A stretch of DNA of 7,896 nucleotides from Hippea sp. (GTDB lineage: Bacteria; Campylobacterota_A; Desulfurellia; Desulfurellales; Hippeaceae): contig WFRG01000134.1 in assembly GCA_015486705.1 (NCBI GenBank), positions 1 through 7,896 on the forward strand, given 5' to 3'. The translations under genes and the position numbers were made by a program. Every line of letters starts with the position of its first letter. Position 1 is the first letter of the stretch. This document shows positions 1 to 5,466 of the stretch, piece after piece. Below the pieces are notes generated by a model. It saw nothing but the letters and a program-made list of their open reading frames with translations, was not told the DNA's origin and ran no database searches.

Positions 1-675
1 AGAATTGCTACGCGTGACAAAAACATTATGACCATTGAAGACCCGATTGAATATAGGATTGATGGCATAACTCAGGTCCAGGTTAATCCAAAACTCGAGT
101 TAACGTTTGCCAATGCTTTGAAGTATTTTTTAAGGCAGGACCCCGATGTGATCTTGGTTGGCGAGATAAGGGACGCAGAGACGGCAAAGACGGCAATAGC
201 TGCCTCTTTGACTGGGCATTTGGTTTTGTCCACTGTACATACAAATGATGCTGCCACAACACTGGCAAGGCTAATAGATATGGGCGTTGAACCGTTCTTG
301 CTTGCGTCATCTCTGTTACTCGTTATAGGACAGAGGCTTGTAAGGAGGGTTTGCGATGAGTGTAAGATTGAAGTTGAAACAAAGGATGAAATTAAGTTAA
401 TGTTTTCTGAATACGGTTATGAGATAGATAAGCATTTTGAAGGAATGGGTTGCGATAGGTGCAAAAATACGGGATTTTATGGCAGAGTTGGCATCTTTGA
501 ACTTCTAAATATTGATGAGAGTGTAAAAAAACTTTTAATAAAGAAGTCTGACGCTAGAGAGATAAGAAAAGCTGCAATAGAGAATGGTATGCGCACTATG
601 TTAGATGATGGAATACAAAAGGTTAAGCTTGGTATAACAACACCCGAAGAGGTACTTTTGGCAACAAGGTTATAA
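1..675 (+). CDS. gspE: Type II secretion ATPase GspE, C-terminal part (5' end outside window)
   Basis: Cytoplasmic hexameric ATPase that powers pseudopilus assembly at the inner membrane in type II secretion. The reading frame is open from base 1, so the gene enters from the left. An ATG at 28 is internal, because the residues before it (ATRDKNI) belong to the conserved core. The 224 visible residues, numbered from base 1, contain the TIEDPIEY Asp box (11-18), a Walker B segment [12 protein letters not shown] (47-58, with catalytic-type E55) and the His box [12 protein letters not shown] (72-83). They also contain a zinc-binding CxxC-x29-CxxC (C118, C121, C151, C154) and the usual tail ending EEVLLATRL. 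The Walker A motif and N-terminal domains lie upstream of the window; full-length members are about 500-570 aa. The x29 spacing between cysteine pairs is the one I recall for Vibrio EpsE. The close homologue PilB of type IV pili is the alternative, but the following gene looks more like gspF than pilC. Confidence 0.88.
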   Translation, partial: RIATRDKNIMTIEDPIEYRIDGITQVQVNPKLELTFANALKYFLRQDPDVILVGEIRDAETAKTAIAASLTGHLVLSTVHTNDAATTLARLIDMGVEPFLLASSLLLVIGQRLVRRVCDECKIEVETKDEIKLMFSEYGYEIDKHFEGMGCDRCKNTGFYGRVGIFELLNIDESVKKLLIKKSDAREIRKAAIENGMRTMLDDGIQKVKLGITTPEEVLLATRL

Positions 676-677
676 GT

Positions 678-1889
678 ATGCCAACCTTTAAATATTTGGC
701 ACTCGATAAAAATGGCAAAAAAAAAGAAGGTGTGTTAGAAGCTGAGAGTATAAGCATTGCCTTAGGTAACCTTAAAAGCAATGGTCTGTATCCTGAATCT
801 TTAGAGGCAATTACAGAGGAAGAGAAAAGTGGCATTATTGGGCTACTAAAAAAGAGTTACACAAGGATTAATCAACGTGATAGGGCAGATGTGTTTTTTC
901 AGCTTGCTACATTGATAAACACGGGTATCTCTTTAACAGAGGCCCTGGGTATAACAGCAGAGCAATCGCCAAATAAAAAGCTAAAATCGATTTTATTGCA
1001 AGTCAAAGACAGGGTTAATGAAGGGGTTAAATTTTCTGAGGCTTTGTTTGATTTTGAAAATGTGTTCTCTAAATCCTATGTTAGAATGATAGAAATGGCT
1101 GAAAGAACAGGCAAGCTCTCGGATATACTGTTTAAGATATCGCAAAGAGAAGAGGAAAAAAGTTCTTTTAACCAGAAGATTGCTCCTGTTATACTTTATC
1201 CTTCGTTTGTTATGCTGATTGGTTTTGGAGTTGTAATTTTTCTTTTGGGCTATGTAGTTCCTAAAATGGAAAAGATATTCAGCTCTTTTCATAAAAAACT
1301 GCCATTTGTAACTAGATTATTGGTTGAAACAGGGCTTATTATTAAAGCATATTTGCCTGCCATACTACTTTTTATCCTCGTTGTTTCTATATTGGTCAAC
1401 ATTGCATATATTAAATGGGGTGCTTTTAGAAAAAAAGTGGATGCCATGCTTTTGAGGGTTCCGATTTATAGAAAAATGGCCGTGGCTCATTTTATCTCTA
1501 ATTTATCTTTCCAGTTGGATGCATTTATACCCCTTGTGGATGCCATTTTAACAAGTAGTGAAGCCTTGGGTAATGTTATATTTAAGGATAAACTTAAAAA
1601 TGTGGCCGAAAAAATAAATGAAGGCATGTCTATAGAAAAGGCTTTTGAAGAATCTAACCTATTCGATAAAATGTTTATATCGAGTATGGCTACGGGAAGG
1701 AGAAGCGGTAGACTTCCGGATTTTGTCAGAAGAATTTCAACGTATTATGAGAAGAAAATAGACATTACTGTTAGAACGTTTTTAGCAGTTTTAGAGCCTA
1801 CCACTATACTCCTTCTTGGAGCTATTGTTGGCTTTATCGTAATGGCAATAATGATACCACTGTTTAGCATTAATCAACTTGTTAGATAA
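678..1889 (+). CDS. gspF: Type II secretion inner-membrane platform protein GspF
   Basis: Polytopic inner-membrane protein that couples the GspE ATPase to pseudopilin assembly. It has 403 residues, the normal family length. The N-terminus MPTFKYLALDKNGKKKEGVLEA is family-typical. Two T2SSF domains follow (about 68-190 and 270-395), each with a G-x-L motif (AERTGKL at 141-147 and TGRRSGRL at 339-346). Hydrophobic segments lie at about 170-194, 225-246 and 370-395. The C-terminus IPLFSINQLV resembles GspF (PIFE-NQLV type) more than PilC. The ATG lies 2 nt after the gspE stop, and AAGG at 666-669 gives an 8-nt spacing, so it is co-transcribed with gspE and probably translationally coupled. The second repeat has Arg (GRRSG) where most members have Glu (GExSG). 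No gspG follows: the transcription unit meets a convergent gene 1 nt beyond the stop. PilC is the less likely alternative. Confidence 0.88.
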   Translation: MPTFKYLALDKNGKKKEGVLEAESISIALGNLKSNGLYPESLEAITEEEKSGIIGLLKKSYTRINQRDRADVFFQLATLINTGISLTEALGITAEQSPNKKLKSILLQVKDRVNEGVKFSEALFDFENVFSKSYVRMIEMAERTGKLSDILFKISQREEEKSSFNQKIAPVILYPSFVMLIGFGVVIFLLGYVVPKMEKIFSSFHKKLPFVTRLLVETGLIIKAYLPAILLFILVVSILVNIAYIKWGAFRKKVDAMLLRVPIYRKMAVAHFISNLSFQLDAFIPLVDAILTSSEALGNVIFKDKLKNVAEKINEGMSIEKAFEESNLFDKMFISSMATGRRSGRLPDFVRRISTYYEKKIDITVRTFLAVLEPTTILLLGAIVGFIVMAIMIPLFSINQLVR

Positions 1890-1890
1890 G

Positions 1891-2496
1891 TTAAACTTTA
1901 GGCAAAGACAACCTCTTTTTTATGGCGTAAAGCCTCAAAGTTAGTGTAAAAAACAACGTTATTGTCATAACAAGCTTTTTGTCCATAGGTATTTGCATCA
2001 TTATATAAAAAGCAAAAGCACCTATAATGCAGCATGAGGCATAAAAATCCTCTCTTAAAATTAAAGGAATTTCGCCTATCAAAACATCGCTTAATGCCCC
2101 ACCACCTGTTCCTGTTAATGTAGCGAGAACAGTAACACCTACAATGTTAAAACCTTTATCATATCCCACAACAGCTCCAGTTACCGTAAATGTGGCAAGG
2201 CCTATGGCATCTGAAATCTTGATGATGGTTGATTTAGATACATCTTTTCTAAATGTTTTGTACATAAATAAAGCCAAAATTAAGCCTAAAAAGGCGAAGG
2301 TTACATCCGAATATCCCTTAAATACAGCAGGTGTTTTGTTAGCCAATACATCCCTTAAAATTCCGCCGCCCAATGCAGTTAAAAATCCGAGTACGGAAAT
2401 ACCCAATATATCCAGATGTTTTGCTATTCCTTTAAATACGCCTGATACAGCAAATGCTAAAAGACCTATAGCGTTAAATACCCAAAAAAGATTCAT
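1891..2496 (-). CDS. TRIC/UPF0126 family membrane protein (YicG-like)
   Basis: Predicted inner-membrane protein of 201 residues, about seven hydrophobic helices. The family is annotated either as a prokaryotic TRIC-type cation channel or as a 'glycine transporter' (Pfam PF03458), and the substrate here is unknown. Two tandem copies of the UPF0126 repeat are visible about 88 residues apart. Copy 1 (about 8-59) has NAIGLLAFAVSG and ALGGGILRDVLANKTPAVF. Copy 2 (about 96-147) has DAIGLATFTVTG and GTGGGALSDVLIGEIPLIL. The glycine-rich GGG kinks and the following R/S-D-V-L are family hallmarks. The C-terminus is basic (IKKRLSLPK). The ATG at 2496 is preferred because the family begins right at this first helix. 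There is no clear Shine-Dalgarno before it, and a good promoter sits only a few bases upstream, so the mRNA may be leaderless. It converges on gspF with a 1-nt gap and is functionally unrelated to its neighbours. Confidence 0.85.
   Translation of the reverse strand: MNLFWVFNAIGLLAFAVSGVFKGIAKHLDILGISVLGFLTALGGGILRDVLANKTPAVFKGYSDVTFAFLGLILALFMYKTFRKDVSKSTIIKISDAIGLATFTVTGAVVGYDKGFNIVGVTVLATLTGTGGGALSDVLIGEIPLILREDFYASCCIIGAFAFYIMMQIPMDKKLVMTITLFFTLTLRLYAIKKRLSLPKV
1894..1942. other. Imperfect inverted repeat at the convergent gene junction
   Basis: AACTTTAGGC at 1894-1903 can pair with GCCTCAAAGTT at 1932-1942: ten base pairs with one bulged C (1936) around a 28-nt loop. It sits just past the gspF stop and inside the last codons of the opposing gene. 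A T6 run at 1916-1921 falls in the loop, after a weak AAAGA/TCTTT stem (1904-1908/1914-1918). A role in ending transcription from gspF is possible, but there is no classic GC-rich stem plus U-tract, so confidence is low. Confidence 0.22.
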
Positions 2497-2504
2497 TGCT
2501 CGAT

Positions 2505-2532
2505 ACTATACATTGATTTGTAGCTCGGTCAA
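2505..2532 (-). promoter_or_regulatory. Sigma-70-like promoter for the TRIC/UPF0126 gene
   Basis: Read on the minus strand, TTGACC (2532-2527) and TATAGT (2510-2505) are separated by 16 bp, each one mismatch from consensus. Transcription would start at about 2498, only 1-4 nt before the ATG whose first base is 2496. This predicts an essentially leaderless transcript, which agrees with the lack of a Shine-Dalgarno. Confidence 0.55.
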
Positions 2533-2544
2533 GCGTATTTTTAT

Positions 2545-2572
2545 TTGACATATGATTAAAAAGGCATATATT
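2545..2572 (+). promoter_or_regulatory. Sigma-70-like promoter for the alpha-glucan operon
   Basis: A perfect -35 box TTGACA (2545-2550), a 16-bp spacer and a -10 box TATATT (2567-2572). The predicted start is about 2579-2580, giving a leader of about 92 nt before the CBM gene. Its -35 box lies 12 bp from the -35 of the leftward promoter, so the two promoters are back to back and could share regulator contacts. Confidence 0.6.
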
Positions 2573-2610
2573 GGTATTCAAAGGGGCTATGTTTTATACA
2601 TGAAATGGGT

Positions 2611-2630
2611 ATTAATTTTGGTAAATTAAT
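2611..2630. repeat. Perfect AT-only inverted repeat in the operon leader
   Basis: ATTAATTT (2611-2618), spacer TGGT (2619-2622), AAATTAAT (2623-2630): two perfect 8-bp arms at about +32 to +51 of the predicted transcript. As RNA this AT-only stem would be weak, so a dimeric regulator's operator is at least as plausible as a hairpin. AT-rich intergenic DNA yields such palindromes by chance fairly often. Confidence 0.4.
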
Positions 2631-2660
2631 TAAGAATATGCGGGGTTTATATATTTAATT

Positions 2661-2667
2661 GGGAGGG
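2661..2667 (+). promoter_or_regulatory. Strong Shine-Dalgarno for the CBM gene
   Basis: GGGAGGG at 2661-2667, 4 nt before the ATG at 2672, contains the near-ideal GGAGG core. It is the strongest ribosome-binding site in the window and suggests that the small leading protein is made in quantity. Confidence 0.7.
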
Positions 2668-2671
2668 AGAA

Positions 2672-2932
2672 ATGATAAAGGTGAGTAAAAAGGGGGATAA
2701 GGCGTGGGTAACATTTATACAAGATGTGCCTTGTGTTTTGAAGGGTAGCTGGAATGATTGGAAGAAAGAGGAGCTAAAACCAAGAAAAGGCGGCTATTAC
2801 TCTATTACAAAGGTCTTAAAAGCCGGTGAATATGAATTTGGATACTTAATAGATGGAAAGTGGGTTATAGAGGAGAATCTGCCGAAGGTCGATACTGTTT
2901 TTGGTAGCCAGAATTCCCTTTTAAAGATCTAA
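2672..2932 (+). CDS. Free-standing CBM48/AMPK-beta-type glycogen-binding protein
   Basis: A single-domain protein of 86 residues. It matches the glycogen-binding domain of AMPK beta subunits and the N-terminal E-set domain of glycogen branching enzymes and isoamylases. Family landmarks in order are VLKGSWNDWKKEELK (22-36), GGYYSITKVLKAGEYEFGYLIDGKW (starting at 40) and TVFGSQNSLLKI (75-86, like the closing G-x-x-N-x-[IV] strand). W27, N28, W30 and W64 fall where the sugar-contacting aromatics and Asn of AMPK-beta CBMs lie. There is no signal peptide, membrane helix or attached catalytic domain, and the length is just one CBM. It therefore probably acts in the cytoplasm, on stored glucan. It is first in the operon behind a strong Shine-Dalgarno, and the nucleotidyltransferase gene follows after 11 nt. 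Carbohydrate binding is expected from the family; a role as adaptor or regulator is inference. Confidence 0.8.
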   Translation: MIKVSKKGDKAWVTFIQDVPCVLKGSWNDWKKEELKPRKGGYYSITKVLKAGEYEFGYLIDGKWVIEENLPKVDTVFGSQNSLLKI

Positions 2933-2938
2933 AGGGGG
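2933..2938 (+). promoter_or_regulatory. Shine-Dalgarno deciding the GTG start of the nucleotidyltransferase gene
   Basis: AGGGGG at 2933-2938 lies 5 nt before GTG 2944. It overlaps the alternative GTG at 2938, which therefore could not use it. This favours a start at 2944, giving the N-terminus MSGVKAVVMAGG. Confidence 0.6.
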
Positions 2939-2943
2939 TGTGT

Positions 2944-5466
2944 GTGAGTGGTGTAAAAGCCGTTGTTATGGCGGGTGGCTTTGGCACAAGGATACAGCCG
3001 TTAACACATTCAGTTCCCAAGCCGATGCTCCCAGTTGTCAATATACCGATGATGGAGCGTAATATCGTTAAGCTTAAAGAGATTGGCATAGACGACGTTG
3101 TCATTTTGCTTTACTACAAGCTGGACGTGATAAAGAGACATTTCGGGGACGGTAGTAAATGGGGTGTGAACATAACCTACGTGCTGCCTGACAGTGATTA
3201 TGGCACGGCCGGTGCTGTTGGTTATGCGCGTGAATTTTTGGATAGAACATTTATTGTCGTAAGTGGCGATATTGTAACGGATTTTGATTTTAAAGAAATT
3301 CTCAAGTTCCATTCCGAAAGAGGTGCAAAGGTTACTTTGACCTTAACTGAAGTGGATAATCCATTGGAGTTTGGCGTTGTTGTCATAAACAGCGACAATG
3401 TCATAGAAAAGTTTATAGAGAAACCGCGGTGGAGAGAGGTTATAAGCGACACGATAAACACGGGGATTTACGTGATAGAACCTGAGATGTTGGATTTTAT
3501 ACCTAAAAATGAGTTTTTTGATTTCGCAAGGGACCTTTTCCCGCTCTTGATGGATAAGGGTATTAGTCTTCATGGTTACGTGGCGGAGGGTTATTGGCGC
3601 GATGTGGGCAATCCCAATGCTTACAGGGATGTGCATGAGGATGTCTTTGAAAAGAGGGTGAAATTTGAGTTTCTGGGTAGCAAGATCGATTATCCGAGCG
3701 GTGAACTCTATGTGAACGGTGATGTCGACATTGGAGAAAATGTCGATATCTCCGGTGTGGTTGTTCTGGATGATGGTGTAAGAATTGGTGATAAGGTTAA
3801 GTTGAGCAATGTTGCTATAGGCAAAAACACTATCGTTGGAGCTGAAACAAAATTAAAAAACAGCATAGTTTGGAACAACACATATATTGGCAAAAAGTGC
3901 AATATAGACGGCGCCGTAATTTGTAATAACTGCAGGATAGATGACTTAGTCGAAGCCAAGTCAGGCATGGTCATGGCGGAAGGTTCTAAAGTAGGCAGAC
4001 TGACAAAGGTTATGCAAGATGTAACGATATGGCCGAACAAGGAAATTGAACCCGCATCTATTATAACCAATAACATTGTTCGAGGGGTTAAATACAAAAG
4101 TTCATTGTTTGAAGAGGGCATCATAAGCGGTGGCTCGAATACGGAAATTGACTGTGTAATGGCATGTAAAATAGGGGAAGCGTTTGGTGGCTCACTGCCA
4201 CAGGGCTGTACTGTGGTTGTTGGTAGGGATTATGAGTCCTCATCCGTCATGTTGAAGAGGGCATTTGTCGGTGGTGTGTTAGCTTCCGGTGTGAATGTAG
4301 TGGATTTTAAGAGTGTCCCGTTGACGGTTTTAAGGCTCTATGTGAAGAATAGTTCTGCTCTTGGCGGTGTTTACTTTAGGCAGAAGATAATGAATCCGGG
4401 TCAGTCGGAGATCTTGATCTTTGACGAGAATGGCTTGAGGTTGAACGTTGTCAGTGAGCGTACAATTGAAAAGCTATGCTTCAATGAAAGCTTTAGACAT
4501 GTTGATTACAAAGAGGTGGGAGAAATAGATGAAAGCGAAGTATTGAAAAGGGACGCTTTTAAACTTTACAAAGGGAAAGTTAGAGATTTAATTGATTTTA
4601 GATCCATTAGAAATAGAAATTTTAAGGTTGCCATAGACCTCATGTACGGCATCATAAAAGACATATACCCCGACATACTGTCTGAACTTCAGATCGACAG
4701 CATAATACTAAACGCCTACTACGATAGGCTTAAGATGATAAACTTCTCGCACTACTACGAGATATCGAAGAAGGAGCTTTCCAAGATTATTACCTCTCTT
4801 GGTTTGAACCTCGGTTTCATCATATATCCAAACGGTCGAAGGTTGACGATTGTTGGTGATGACGGACGTGTGCTTGACAGGACAGAGGCGTTGTTTGTTG
4901 TTCTAACTCTTTTAAATATTGAGGCTGAGAAGAACAAAAAGACATTTAAGGTACTTTTGCCTACATGGTCGCCTGATATGTTAGACGATGAGTTTCCCAA
5001 TATTGAGATCAGGAGGGGTAAATACTTCGATGTGAACGAGGATGAGCTAAAAAGGTACGATCTGATAGCCACAACAGATGGCAACTTCTCCTTTACCGAG
5101 TTTTCACTTCACAGGGACGCTATCTATGCAAGTTTGAAGATAATGGAGATGTTAAGCAAAAACGATCTGAATTTGTCGCAAATCGCGAAAACAATAACAG
5201 AATTTTACTATAAGCACATAAAGGTTCCGTGTCCGCACGATAAGAGGACAAAGGTGATCAAGAAGTTTGTTGAGGTAGCGAGAAATAAGAAGTACTCGAT
5301 GACAGAGGGTATTAAGATCTGGGAAGGAAGGGACGACTGGTTCTTGGTAATTCCCGATAACTACGCGGATTTCTTGGATGTTTACGTTCAGGCTTCGGAT
5401 AGCAGGGTTGGCGATGGAATACTGAAACATTACACAGGTTTGATAGAAGGATGGATAAAGGAATGA
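2944..5466 (+). CDS. Sugar-1-phosphate nucleotidyltransferase fused to a degenerate phosphohexomutase domain
   Basis: Usually annotated 'mannose-1-phosphate guanylyltransferase/phosphomannomutase'; it has 840 residues. Residues 1-235 are a nucleotidyltransferase that joins a sugar-1-phosphate to an NTP with release of pyrophosphate. It has AGGFGTR (10-16), PKPM (K26), the metal-type Asp in VVSGD (D109), EKP (159-161), NTG (172-174) and WRDVG (D220), all intact. Residues about 245-375 show hexapeptide-like left-handed beta-helix repeats (VDIGENVDI, VRIGDKVKL, and so on). The rest aligns with alpha-D-phosphohexomutases, with GRDYESSS at 427-434, but the phosphoserine TASHNP loop, DGDxDR metal loop, EXSGH sugar loop and RPSGTEP phosphate loop are not recognisable. 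Mutase activity is therefore doubtful. The GTG at 2944 is chosen over 2938 by Shine-Dalgarno spacing. The downstream GH57 gene overlaps by 4 nt. GDP-mannose is the family-name product; glucan-gene neighbours make an NDP-glucose equally plausible (inference). Confidence 0.87.
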   Translation: MSGVKAVVMAGGFGTRIQPLTHSVPKPMLPVVNIPMMERNIVKLKEIGIDDVVILLYYKLDVIKRHFGDGSKWGVNITYVLPDSDYGTAGAVGYAREFLDRTFIVVSGDIVTDFDFKEILKFHSERGAKVTLTLTEVDNPLEFGVVVINSDNVIEKFIEKPRWREVISDTINTGIYVIEPEMLDFIPKNEFFDFARDLFPLLMDKGISLHGYVAEGYWRDVGNPNAYRDVHEDVFEKRVKFEFLGSKIDYPSGELYVNGDVDIGENVDISGVVVLDDGVRIGDKVKLSNVAIGKNTIVGAETKLKNSIVWNNTYIGKKCNIDGAVICNNCRIDDLVEAKSGMVMAEGSKVGRLTKVMQDVTIWPNKEIEPASIITNNIVRGVKYKSSLFEEGIISGGSNTEIDCVMACKIGEAFGGSLPQGCTVVVGRDYESSSVMLKRAFVGGVLASGVNVVDFKSVPLTVLRLYVKNSSALGGVYFRQKIMNPGQSEILIFDENGLRLNVVSERTIEKLCFNESFRHVDYKEVGEIDESEVLKRDAFKLYKGKVRDLIDFRSIRNRNFKVAIDLMYGIIKDIYPDILSELQIDSIILNAYYDRLKMINFSHYYEISKKELSKIITSLGLNLGFIIYPNGRRLTIVGDDGRVLDRTEALFVVLTLLNIEAEKNKKTFKVLLPTWSPDMLDDEFPNIEIRRGKYFDVNEDELKRYDLIATTDGNFSFTEFSLHRDAIYASLKIMEMLSKNDLNLSQIAKTITEFYYKHIKVPCPHDKRTKVIKKFVEVARNKKYSMTEGIKIWEGRDDWFLVIPDNYADFLDVYVQASDSRVGDGILKHYTGLIEGWIKE
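5446..5451 (+). promoter_or_regulatory. Shine-Dalgarno for the first GH57 gene
   Basis: GAAGGA (5446-5451) lies 11 nt before ATG 5463, inside the preceding coding region. It overlaps the other candidate ATG at 5451, leaving that start without a usable site. The second purine run, AAAGGA (5457-5462), abuts ATG 5463 and is too close to act. Spacing is slightly long, so coupling through the ATGA overlap is likely. Confidence 0.4.

Noticed and set aside
1806..1820. CTCC-TTCTT-GGAG hairpin near the end of gspF as a minus-strand terminator
   Set aside because: The stem has only four base pairs, no U-tract follows it, and it lies inside the gspF coding region.
2144..2548. 134-codon + strand reading frame opposite the TRIC/UPF0126 gene
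   Set aside because: It is a shadow of the minus-strand gene. The minus-strand product has a recognisable duplicated membrane fold, and the plus-strand translation resembles no family.
2558..2579. Possible sigma-54 promoter around GGCATATATTGG
   Set aside because: The GG and GC elements required at -24/-12 are not correctly spaced. The sigma-70 boxes explain the region better.
2589..2658. Tiny ORFs in the operon leader (MFYT, MKWVLILVN and MRGLYI)
   Set aside because: They have 4-9 codons, no well-spaced Shine-Dalgarno and no codon pattern suggesting attenuation. They are expected by chance in AT-rich DNA.
2938..2943. GTG at 2938 as start of the nucleotidyltransferase fusion
   Set aside because: It overlaps the last base of the Shine-Dalgarno AGGGGG. 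GTG 2944 has proper spacing.
5451..5462. Upstream ATG at 5451 adding four residues (MDKG) to the first GH57 protein
   Set aside because: The purine-rich site GAAGGA overlaps this codon and cannot serve it, and the family begins directly at the first beta-strand. ATG 5463, in an ATGA overlap, fits better, though the difference is minor.
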